DNA from: Ignavibacteriales bacterium
Lineage (GTDB): Bacteria; Bacteroidota; Ignavibacteria; Ignavibacteriales; Melioribacteraceae
Direction of reading: 5' to 3'
DNA length: 7,766 nt
NCBI GenBank assembly: GCA_020059785.1
Contig: JAGVBL010000109.1
Span: 1 to 7,766, forward strand
Shown: piece after piece, positions 1 through 5,594 of the stretch
Layout of the letters: each line of letters begins with the position of its first letter
Position numbering within the stretch: the first letter of the stretch is position 1
Program-made: the position numbers and the translations under genes
The notes under the pieces: model-generated
What the model saw: only the letters and a program-made list of their open reading frames with translations
Database searches by the model: none
What the model was told of the DNA's origin: nothing

Positions 1-752
1 CCGACCGCACCAGTAGCAATTGACAATCCCATTAGTGCAACAAGTGAATCTGGAATATCGGGAACATCGAGGTGCATCAATCCGAAGGCAAATACTAATC
101 CGCCTACTGCAAGTGTCCACAAAGCCATTTGTGTTAATGATAAAGATATCTTGCCATCGTAAGTTCTTATTACATCAAGCGGTCTTTTCTTTCGGACCCA
201 TTCGAAAGCAAAGGTAATGAGGATAATTACTATCAGTAAAATAATTGTGTAGAATATTCCTCCTATTCCGTTGCCAAGGTAAATTTCATTCTCGCTTATA
301 ACTGTTGTGTATTCAAGTTCTGTTTTAGCGTCAGGTTTGGCAATTTTTTTAGAGATCCATTTTACAACAGGTAGTAATCGCATGCCGGCGTCATTAATCG
401 ACATATGAATATCACTTAAGTCGAAGACCATCATAGTTCCTTTAATTGTACTTGTAGCTTCGTTCAGTTTGTATGTCATCGATTGATCCGATGCAATCTG
501 GTATGGTCTGAATGGATGTGAACTATTGAGTACATTGCCAAATTTTGTGCGGGTGCTCTGGTAAATACCAATTAGAAAAAGTTGCGGTTCTTTATCTTCG
601 GTTATATTCGCATTTGCAATGAATACTTTTACCGGGTGTGATCTTAACTGTCCGTCTGCCATAATAAGAATAGGCTTGCTGGAGCTATCCTGTGCAGATA
701 TGTGAGCAGCAGAAGTAATTACTATTACAAAAACGAGAAATAATGTTTTCAC
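1..752 (-). CDS. Exported/membrane protein of unknown function, 3' end cut by the window edge
   Basis: An open frame runs from a GTG at 752-750 to the left edge without a stop (250 codons visible). GTG is the only plausible start because an in-frame TGA lies ten codons upstream with no other start between, and AAGGAG sits 10 bases before it. Residues 1-20 form a Sec signal peptide (likely cut after SA, before QD). Residues 21-160 are a soluble, probably extracytoplasmic domain. A transmembrane segment spans about 163-183 and is followed by a basic stop-transfer patch (WVRKKR). A short cytoplasmic stretch leads to a second membrane helix (about 208-226) starting SLTQMALW, and a third begins near 236. 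The S-x-x-QMA-x-W helix followed by a D-S-L-V-A-L-M-G-L-S helix recalls a family of uncharacterised bacterial membrane proteins; this is from memory, not a search. It is the last visible gene of a three-gene minus-strand unit, 50 bases after the 99-residue gene. Function unknown. Confidence 0.8.
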   Translation of the reverse strand, partial: MKTLFLVFVIVITSAAHISAQDSSSKPILIMADGQLRSHPVKVFIANANITEDKEPQLFLIGIYQSTRTKFGNVLNSSHPFRPYQIASDQSMTYKLNEATSTIKGTMMVFDLSDIHMSINDAGMRLLPVVKWISKKIAKPDAKTELEYTTVISENEIYLGNGIGGIFYTIILLIVIILITFAFEWVRKKRPLDVIRTYDGKISLSLTQMALWTLAVGGLVFAFGLMHLDVPDIPDSLVALMGLSIATGAV

Positions 753-762
753 TTTATATTTT

Positions 763-768
763 CTCCTT
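763..768 (-). promoter_or_regulatory. Ribosome binding site fixing the GTG start at 752
   Basis: AAGGAG on the minus strand lies 10 bases before GTG 752-750. No ATG or TTG is available in frame between the upstream TGA and this GTG, so the site decides the start. Confidence 0.7.
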
Positions 769-802
769 ATAATGGATCACATATGAATTAAGACAAGGTT
801 GA

Positions 803-1102
803 TCATACAAAAAGTGCCGCAAGTGTAGGAACTTTTTTAGCAATTTCAACTGCAACATCACCCAGATCCTTTATCTGCTTAATCAATTGTGCCTGGTTGA
901 GATTTGATTTTGTAGCTTCCTTAACCAGACTTATTAAATTGGCATAGATTTCTAAGTCAGTCATATCCGGAGTAATCAAATCAATTTCCTCTTTGGATAA
1001 TCCTAATAATCCGTTTAGCTGCTCACTGTATTTGCCTTCAAATATTTTTCTGTTCTCTTCCAGTTTCTTTTTCATTTTCTTTTTGAATTCTTCGGCTGTC
1101 AT
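803..1102 (-). CDS. Small helical cytoplasmic protein of unknown function (99 aa)
   Basis: A complete ORF with ATG at 1102 and TGA at 803-805. The start is supported by a strong GGAGG five bases upstream. The protein has no signal peptide or membrane helix, so it is predicted cytoplasmic. Residues 1-30 are very rich in lysine and glutamate (KKKMKKKLEENRK) and probably form a charged helix. The remainder looks like several short amphipathic helices with few beta-forming stretches, ending in a hydrophobic tail (VPTLAALFV). I do not recognise a family. It follows the lipoprotein gene by 15 bases and precedes the membrane-protein gene by 50, so all three are likely co-transcribed and may act together at the envelope. 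The short reverse-strand frame at 993-1178 overlaps it but has no coding character. Confidence 0.8.
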   Translation of the reverse strand: MTAEEFKKKMKKKLEENRKIFEGKYSEQLNGLLGLSKEEIDLITPDMTDLEIYANLISLVKEATKSNLNQAQLIKQIKDLGDVAVEIAKKVPTLAALFV

Positions 1103-1107
1103 TTACG

Positions 1108-1112
1108 CCTCC
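1108..1112 (-). promoter_or_regulatory. Strong Shine-Dalgarno GGAGG for the 99-residue gene
   Basis: GGAGG on the minus strand sits five bases before ATG 1102, inside the 15-base gap after the lipoprotein stop codon. It shows that this organism uses canonical SD pairing. Confidence 0.75.
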
Positions 1113-1117
1113 ATTAA

Positions 1118-1861
1118 TTATTGTTTTTTTGAATTAATCAATTCTTTGAATTTCTTTACAATATCATCAATGTTCTGATTTTTTTCTTTTGCCAGGTTAG
1201 TAAGAGTTCCAATTTCTTCCGATAAATCTGAAAGACCTTTTCCAACTGTTGTTCTGAAATTTGTTAGATTAAGTTTTGCCAGTATTTCATCTTGAGTATC
1301 ATGAACCTTTAAAACTGATGCCAGATGTCCGGTTACTATTGAGTTCGCGTAATGAATCTGATCATATGCCTGGTTTAGATTAGTCAGTAATGTTGTGTAT
1401 TGTTCTTTAACAGGTTTGAGCTGATCTTTTCTGAATGATTCAACTTCGTTTGTTATTTCAAGTAGAAAGATTTTGATTTTATCAAGTGCTTCTTTTTGAG
1501 CTGATCCGGTTGAACTTTGCCGACTCGCTTTTTCAATTGAATCTAGCAGATCATTCTTTATTTCCGGATCTTCCAAGGTGTTTTGTAGCTGGAAAGGGAG
1601 ATAGACATCATCAATAAATTTGTTGATGTCAGTGAATAAACGCTGATAATATAAATCAACCAGTGCAATGTGGGATTTTCTCATTTCTGCCAAATCCCTT
1701 CCTACGGTTGCAGATAGTTCTACTGATTCTTTGGGTATTTGTGCGCAACCTGATAATGATAGCACTATCAATAAAATGGTGGTCTTAATATTCTTTATTA
1801 AAACCTCTCTACAAAATTGGTGATCGAAAATTTTGCTGTTGAATGGATTTTTTAATCGCAT
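1118..1861 (-). CDS. Lipoprotein with long helical body, function unknown; true start may be internal
   Basis: From ATG 1861 the ORF encodes 247 residues. A lipobox L36-S37-G38-C39 (Cys codon at 1747-1745) follows a hydrophobic helix (about residues 27-38), so the mature protein should be lipidated at C39. It carries Ala-Gln after the Cys, hence no inner-membrane-retention Asp. The mature part is almost wholly helical, with probable coiled-coil stretches around residues 100-160 and 205-245; it has no enzymatic motif I recognise. Taking ATG 1861 gives an oddly long, only mildly basic leader of 26 residues before the hydrophobic core. An in-frame ATA at 1798-1796, placed five bases after AGAGAGG, would give a normal 17-residue signal peptide (xKNIKTTILLIVLSLSG, then Cys). 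Upstream of ATG 1861 only a GGGGAT element is seen. It is first in the three-gene minus-strand unit. Sure of the lipoprotein, unsure of the start and the role. Confidence 0.8.
   Translation of the reverse strand: MRLKNPFNSKIFDHQFCREVLIKNIKTTILLIVLSLSGCAQIPKESVELSATVGRDLAEMRKSHIALVDLYYQRLFTDINKFIDDVYLPFQLQNTLEDPEIKNDLLDSIEKASRQSSTGSAQKEALDKIKIFLLEITNEVESFRKDQLKPVKEQYTTLLTNLNQAYDQIHYANSIVTGHLASVLKVHDTQDEILAKLNLTNFRTTVGKGLSDLSEEIGTLTNLAKEKNQNIDDIVKKFKELINSKKQ
1804..1810 (-). promoter_or_regulatory. SD-like AGAGAGG inside the annotated lipoprotein frame
   Basis: AGAGAGG on the minus strand lies five bases before an in-frame ATA (1798-1796). No ATG, GTG or TTG sits at that spacing in frame. It is either the real ribosome binding site of the lipoprotein (ATA start, or an ATG lost by mutation or base-call error) or chance. 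Confidence 0.4.
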
Positions 1862-2170
1862 CTTATCCCCATAATTTGTTTAAAATAATTTTTTAGTCCG
1901 CAAAGACTTTTTTACATTTTAATAATAACTGGATAAGGTAAAGGGCAGAATAAGTTGGGATTAAAATCAGAAAGAATTTAATGAATCAGATCCCCTATAA
2001 CTGCTCCATTAAATCATGTAACTGCTTAGAGGAGGGGGTTCTCTAAGTCGAACGCTGGAAACTTAACTTATAGCAAATTAAGATTCAAGTTGAGTATGAG
2101 ATAATAAAAAGAAATTTACACAGAGAATAGCAATGTATTTAAGAGAATTGAGAATGAAACACTTTAAAAA
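1862..2170. other. 309-base intergenic region without a supported gene
   Basis: This lies downstream of the HAD phosphatase gene and upstream of the lipoprotein gene, both on the minus strand, so it should hold a 3' end and a promoter. I see no intrinsic terminator with a T-run on the minus strand and no convincing -35/-10 pair. What stands out: a 7-bp perfect hairpin at 2025-2047; a direct repeat TAACTGCT at 1998-2005 and 2019-2026 (21 bases apart); and a 7-base inverted repeat, CTTATCC at 1862-1868 with GGATAAG at 1931-1937, one arm of which abuts the lipoprotein ATG. Confidence 0.6.
2025..2047. repeat. Perfect 7-bp hairpin with a purine-rich/C-rich loop
   Basis: CTTAGAG at 2025-2031 and CTCTAAG at 2041-2047 are perfect inverted repeats around a nine-base loop (GAGGGGGTT on plus; AACCCCCTC on minus). 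No T-run follows on either strand, so it is not a typical intrinsic terminator. On the minus-strand transcript the loop and 3' arm read C-rich with CCUCC, complementary to an SD sequence. It could be a 3'-end stabiliser of the HAD transcript, a leader element of the lipoprotein operon, or a protein site. Confidence 0.4.
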
Positions 2171-2821
2171 CTAAGCAACAGAAGATTTTATGAATTTTAC
2201 AAACTCTTCAACCGTATAGAATCTGTAATCGGTTTTACATTCCCTGCACCTGTTACGCGAATATTCGTCCCATAAAACCAGTGCGCATTTCACCCCGGCA
2301 CTTTCCGAAGCCATTACATCATGTATCGCATCACCAACCATTAAAACACGTTCGGGTTTAAGATTATACTGTTTTATAAATCTATTAATTCCATCGGGTG
2401 AAGGTTTATGCTCATCAACATCATCACCGCTCAGTATCATATCAAACTGATCATATAATCCGATCGACTTTAGAGTAATCTCAGCCGAGTCGCGTCCTTT
2501 ACCTGTGAAAATACCAAGAGGAATATTATGCTCTTTAATAATGCTTACAGCGTCTCTCAATCCGGGAAAAATTTCAGCCATCTCCGAATGCTTCGATTCA
2601 TAGAAATCAAAATAATCTTTGCGAGCCGATTCGTAATCCTCTTTCATCCACTCTTTTAGAATTACATCTTCAGTAGGACCGAAAAGCGCAACGATCTCTT
2701 CGTTTGTTAAATGTTTGTTTAGATATTTTTCTGCTACATGATTGAAACTCGCAAAAATCAGTTCGTGAGTCTCTGCAAGTGTGCCGTCAACATCAAAAAT
2801 AATTCCGTCAAATAATTTCAT
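2171..2821 (-). CDS. HAD-superfamily phosphatase (phosphoglycolate phosphatase-like, subfamily IA)
   Basis: A complete 216-residue protein of usual length for the family, predicted cytoplasmic. All four HAD motifs are present: motif I DVDGT with nucleophile D10 and acid/base D12; motif II T106 in FTGKG; motif III K139 in HKPSPD; and motif IV GDAIHD with D164 and D168 for Mg2+ binding. The helical insertion at about residues 17-85 is the type C1 cap of subfamily IA, which includes phosphoglycolate phosphatase, PpaX-type pyrophosphatases and beta-phosphoglucomutase. The fold therefore predicts hydrolysis of a small phosphomonoester or pyrophosphate, but the substrate cannot be read from sequence. 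A C-x-x-C pair (C192, C195) near the C-terminus could bind metal or form a disulfide. The ATG lies one base after the stop of the propeller gene, with a GAGG inside that gene's last codons, so translation is probably coupled. Confidence 0.92.
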   Translation of the reverse strand: MKLFDGIIFDVDGTLAETHELIFASFNHVAEKYLNKHLTNEEIVALFGPTEDVILKEWMKEDYESARKDYFDFYESKHSEMAEIFPGLRDAVSIIKEHNIPLGIFTGKGRDSAEITLKSIGLYDQFDMILSGDDVDEHKPSPDGINRFIKQYNLKPERVLMVGDAIHDVMASESAGVKCALVLWDEYSRNRCRECKTDYRFYTVEEFVKFIKSSVA

Positions 2822-2822
2822 T

Positions 2823-4610
2823 TTACCTCAAAGAGAAAATTATTACCGAACCATCGTATCTGGATGCAATAAACCGTTCTTTGTCTATGCGATAAAGCAA
2901 ACTGAATGGGGAATAATCGTTATAATAAATCAGTTCGTATTTCGTATTATTTATTGATTTATACATTGAACCATTGTTTGTAAAAATAAAATTTCCGTTT
3001 ACTGCAACTATATCCGTTGATGAATTTGAAAATTGTCCGTCAAATTTTACTTCTCTTTCAATTTTTCCTGTTTCACTATTAATAAGATAAATCCTACCGG
3101 ACTTTCCTTTACAGAACAACGTTTTCTTATCCTTATCCAGCGTAAATATGTTTTGCAAATTTACTTTATCATATTTCCAGATAAGCTTTCCTAACAGATT
3201 ATCAATTGAATACATTGTTCCATCCTCTGCAGCAACAAATACTCTCTTACCGTCAGTTGCTATTGAAGAATTGGAAAAATTTGTCCCGGCTTTTTCTTTC
3301 CACCGCCATATTAATAATCCATTGCGTGCATCTATGCAGTAGAGAAAACCATCATCGGCTGTAAAGAATATTTTATTGTTGATGGCTACCGGTTTGCTTC
3401 TTATCATTCCAGTAGCATTCGAGTTAACCCAGTATTCCTGTAATGTTTCCAGATCGTAACAGAAAATTTTACCTGACGAAGTCCCAAATAATATTGCCGT
3501 TTTTGAACCGGTAAGTTTAGGTATCATCAAGATTCTTGATCCCTGATATTCGGTTACACTCAATGATGTCGTAATTCGTTCTTCAAAGCCGATTGTCTGG
3601 ATCTGTTCACCTGTAATTGCGCTTAGTGTTATCAGATCCCCCTGTAAGGTTGATATTGCAATTAAACGATCACTGATTACAGGTGTGCCTATTATGTTAC
3701 CGAATGTATTGTAATCCCATATCAATTTTCCGGTTGAGTCGTAGCAAGTGACTATTCCATCATAACACGATGTATAAATATTACCGTTCCAGTAAAGGGG
3801 AGAAGTGTATGTTAATTTATCCAGTTCGATAGAAATTAGATTATTAATCTTATCGGTAACAGGACTTATTTTTACCGGTGAAGTTACATCAATTACTAAG
3901 TTTCTATCACTCTCGGAATACAATTTATCATCTAAACTTTTTATAATAATTTTATTGTCTGTTAATGTAAAAATAAAACCGTTAGAAAGCGGAAGTTCTT
4001 CGGTGTTTATACCTGAAATATTTTTATTGTTTAGTTTCTCAGCACCGCAGTTGATTATTCTTTTCAAATTTTTTCTGGTCAATATCTCAAATGCGGTTTG
4101 CCAGCCCGGTATACTTTCGAACGGAACCGGGGAGATAAAATATATTTCCCGGTTCAGCTTCACAGTATCAATAGTTTGCTTTAGCCACTCAAGATTTTCT
4201 GAAGTAAATGTGTTGATATTTAGATAGAGAAGTGTAGGATTTATTCCGATGAATAAATAACCGTTACTGTTATAGACAAACTTATCGTCACCGGAAAAAT
4301 CTAAAAATGTTTCCCAGCCCTTTACATCTCGGGTATCGTTACCGGAAGGTAGAAGCAAATATTGGATTCTCAAACTATCTAATGAATTCTTAAGAGAAAT
4401 GAATTCTTTATCCGTTCCTTTTTCAGTTAAACTTCCTGTAAATATTACAAATGATAAATGACTGAAAGTGTTGATTTTCTTTACCAATGAATCAGCTAAA
4501 ACTCTTTTTGATTCGGAGTATCGAAGATTTGATACAATACCAAAAGAGTAGTCTTGAGATCTTAAAACTGTTCCTGTTAAAAAAAATAATATCAATAAAA
4601 GATTTTTCAT
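2823..4610 (-). CDS. Exported PQQ-type beta-propeller protein with degenerate metallophosphoesterase domain
   Basis: 595 residues. Residues 1-19 form a Sec signal peptide (hydrophobic LLLILFFLTGTVL, likely cut near SQ-DY), so the protein is periplasmic or secreted. Residues about 20-210 follow the layout of a calcineurin-like phosphoesterase (GIVSNLRY, FVIFTGSLTEKG, LLPSGNDT, NGYLFIGIN, ENLEWLKQTI), but the metal ligands are replaced: N28 and R30 for the D-x-H pair, S60 for the Asp of GD, and G189-A-E-K for GHxH. Residues about 255-595 form roughly seven propeller blades with PQQ/YVTN-like units such as DG-x-x-x-x-x-D-x-x-TGKLIW (near 285-298, 420-436, 460-478 and 505-520), usually a protein-protein or ligand scaffold, and not proof of bound PQQ. 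The start gives a proper signal peptide, although no clear SD precedes it. The HAD gene follows after one base. Role unknown; probably binding or assembly at the envelope and not catalysis. Confidence 0.85.
   Translation of the reverse strand: MKNLLLILFFLTGTVLRSQDYSFGIVSNLRYSESKRVLADSLVKKINTFSHLSFVIFTGSLTEKGTDKEFISLKNSLDSLRIQYLLLPSGNDTRDVKGWETFLDFSGDDKFVYNSNGYLFIGINPTLLYLNINTFTSENLEWLKQTIDTVKLNREIYFISPVPFESIPGWQTAFEILTRKNLKRIINCGAEKLNNKNISGINTEELPLSNGFIFTLTDNKIIIKSLDDKLYSESDRNLVIDVTSPVKISPVTDKINNLISIELDKLTYTSPLYWNGNIYTSCYDGIVTCYDSTGKLIWDYNTFGNIIGTPVISDRLIAISTLQGDLITLSAITGEQIQTIGFEERITTSLSVTEYQGSRILMIPKLTGSKTAILFGTSSGKIFCYDLETLQEYWVNSNATGMIRSKPVAINNKIFFTADDGFLYCIDARNGLLIWRWKEKAGTNFSNSSIATDGKRVFVAAEDGTMYSIDNLLGKLIWKYDKVNLQNIFTLDKDKKTLFCKGKSGRIYLINSETGKIEREVKFDGQFSNSSTDIVAVNGNFIFTNNGSMYKSINNTKYELIYYNDYSPFSLLYRIDKERFIASRYDGSVIIFSLR
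2826..2830 (-). promoter_or_regulatory. Ribosome binding site of the HAD gene, embedded in the upstream CDS
   Basis: TGAGG on the minus strand is part of the last two sense codons of the propeller gene and lies four bases before ATG 2821. With a one-base gap between stop and start, this points to translational coupling. Confidence 0.5.
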
Positions 4611-4802
4611 ACAAAATATTTTTATTCCATGCCAATTTAGTAAAAATCATAGAGACTGTGAATTAAACGATAATGAATAAAAAGAATTCTTCGGGACATT
4701 CCAAATATTGTTGTATTTCTCTTATTTGTGCATTAGGTTTATAGCAAGAACTTTGCAATAATTAGTATCATCCTAAGATAAACTTATTAAGGTCTAACTT
4801 AG
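4611..4802. other. Divergent intergenic region driving both flanking operons
   Basis: 192 bases separate the minus-strand propeller gene from the plus-strand phosphoesterase gene, so promoters for both must lie here or overlap the gene starts. I find no strong sigma-70 or Bacteroidota-type (TTTG / TAnnTTTG) pair in either direction; a TTGCAA ... TAAGAT pair at about 4754-4779 has only 15 bases of spacing. A perfect 10-base palindrome AAGAATTCTT lies at 4682-4691. AAGG at 4789-4792 is the only SD-like element before ATG 4803, flanked by weak 5-base inverted arms (CTAAG 4773-4777, CTTAG 4798-4802). Confidence 0.55.
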
Positions 4803-5558
4803 ATGAAGATCGGATTCATAAGCGACATACATGAGGATATTGTTAGTCTTGAGAAAGCTTTGCATCTTTTATCAGTTGAAAATTGCGATTCGGTTATTTG
4901 TTTAGGAGATATAGTGGGGTTTACTTTACCTTTCTACCGTTATATTGAATCTCGCAGTGCGGATGAATGTGTAAGACTGGTTAAAGAAAACTGCTGCAAA
5001 GTTGTTGCCGGTAATCATGACCTTTATGCTATAAGAAAAGTCCCTTACTATAAATCCGGTTTTGATTATGGAGATAACTGGTATAATCTCGATTATGAGG
5101 TACGTGCTGGAAAATCACGAAACAGAATATGGCTATACGAGGATAACGAGATAAAATCTTACTTAAGTGATTCTTCCAAAGAATTTCTTAATTCCCTCAA
5201 CGAAATTGAAATTTTTGAATCCGGGGGTCTTAAATTACTTATTTCACATTTCTGCTACCCCGATTTTTCAGGATCTGCTATTTTCTTCCCCGGAGAAGTG
5301 TTTCATCTGGAAAAGCATTTTAATTTTATGAATGAAAACAATTGCAGAATCAGTATTTCAGGTCATGGCCATCCCGAAGGGGTTATAATGGTAACAGAAG
5401 AACGGTTTGCAACGCTTAAATTTGGGCATAATAAACTTGCTGAAGGTGTTCAATGGATTGTAATTCCTTGTGTTGCAAGAACTACAAGGGGAAACGGAGT
5501 GCTTGTTCTTGATGCTTCCACCATGGAATTTCGAACTTTATCGCTTAAATCACTATAA
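4803..5558 (+). CDS. Calcineurin-like metallophosphoesterase (YfcE/MJ0936-type), intact active site
   Basis: 251 residues with no signal peptide, so cytoplasmic. All canonical metallophosphoesterase motifs are present in order: D8-x-H10 in SDIHED, G35-D36 in LGDIVG, G70-N71-H72-D73, the isolated His H149 in LISHF, and G187-H188-G189-H190. These provide the ligands for a dinuclear metal centre (commonly Mn2+, Fe or Zn). The family hydrolyses phosphodiesters or phosphomonoesters, including cyclic and dinucleotides; the substrate here cannot be read from sequence. The insertion between GNHD and the SHF motif (about residues 75-140, Tyr/Asp-rich) is longer than in minimal YfcE proteins and may set specificity. 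A weak AAGG lies 10 bases before the ATG. It is first gene of a plus-strand pair: the Cache/PAS/nucleotidyltransferase gene begins 36 bases later with no terminator seen between. Confidence 0.9.
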   Translation: MKIGFISDIHEDIVSLEKALHLLSVENCDSVICLGDIVGFTLPFYRYIESRSADECVRLVKENCCKVVAGNHDLYAIRKVPYYKSGFDYGDNWYNLDYEVRAGKSRNRIWLYEDNEIKSYLSDSSKEFLNSLNEIEIFESGGLKLLISHFCYPDFSGSAIFFPGEVFHLEKHFNFMNENNCRISISGHGHPEGVIMVTEERFATLKFGHNKLAEGVQWIVIPCVARTTRGNGVLVLDASTMEFRTLSLKSL

Positions 5559-5594
5559 CAGTAGTTTAAGTACGGGATTAATTTTTTAATTATT

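Noticed and set aside
1890..1915. Terminator-like element AGTC-cgcaaa-GACT followed by T6 on the plus strand
   Set aside because: The stem is only 4 bp and there is no plus-strand gene upstream to terminate.
1981..2046. A 21-codon plus-strand frame (MNQIPYN...) with three cysteines in the intergenic gap
   Set aside because: No convincing ribosome binding site, no promoter, and its 3' end is simply the hairpin. Length and context are compatible with chance.
2041..2057. AAGTCGAACGCTGG resembles words found near the 5' end of 16S rRNA
   Set aside because: Only a short chance-level similarity; the surrounding bases do not continue as rRNA.
2823..3848. Propeller repeats as evidence of a PQQ-dependent dehydrogenase
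   Set aside because: No quinoprotein Trp-disc or catalytic Asp/disulfide signature is evident, and these repeats are common in non-enzymatic scaffold proteins.
3805..4227. 140-codon plus-strand open frame inside the propeller gene
   Set aside because: It lies antisense to a clear signal-peptide/propeller coding sequence, has low-complexity Ser/Leu/Ile composition and no recognisable domain. It is a shadow frame.
5559..5594. ATTAA-TTTT-TTAAT hairpin between the phosphoesterase and sensor genes
   Set aside because: The stem is only A/T pairs and too weak to act as a terminator, so it does not argue against co-transcription.
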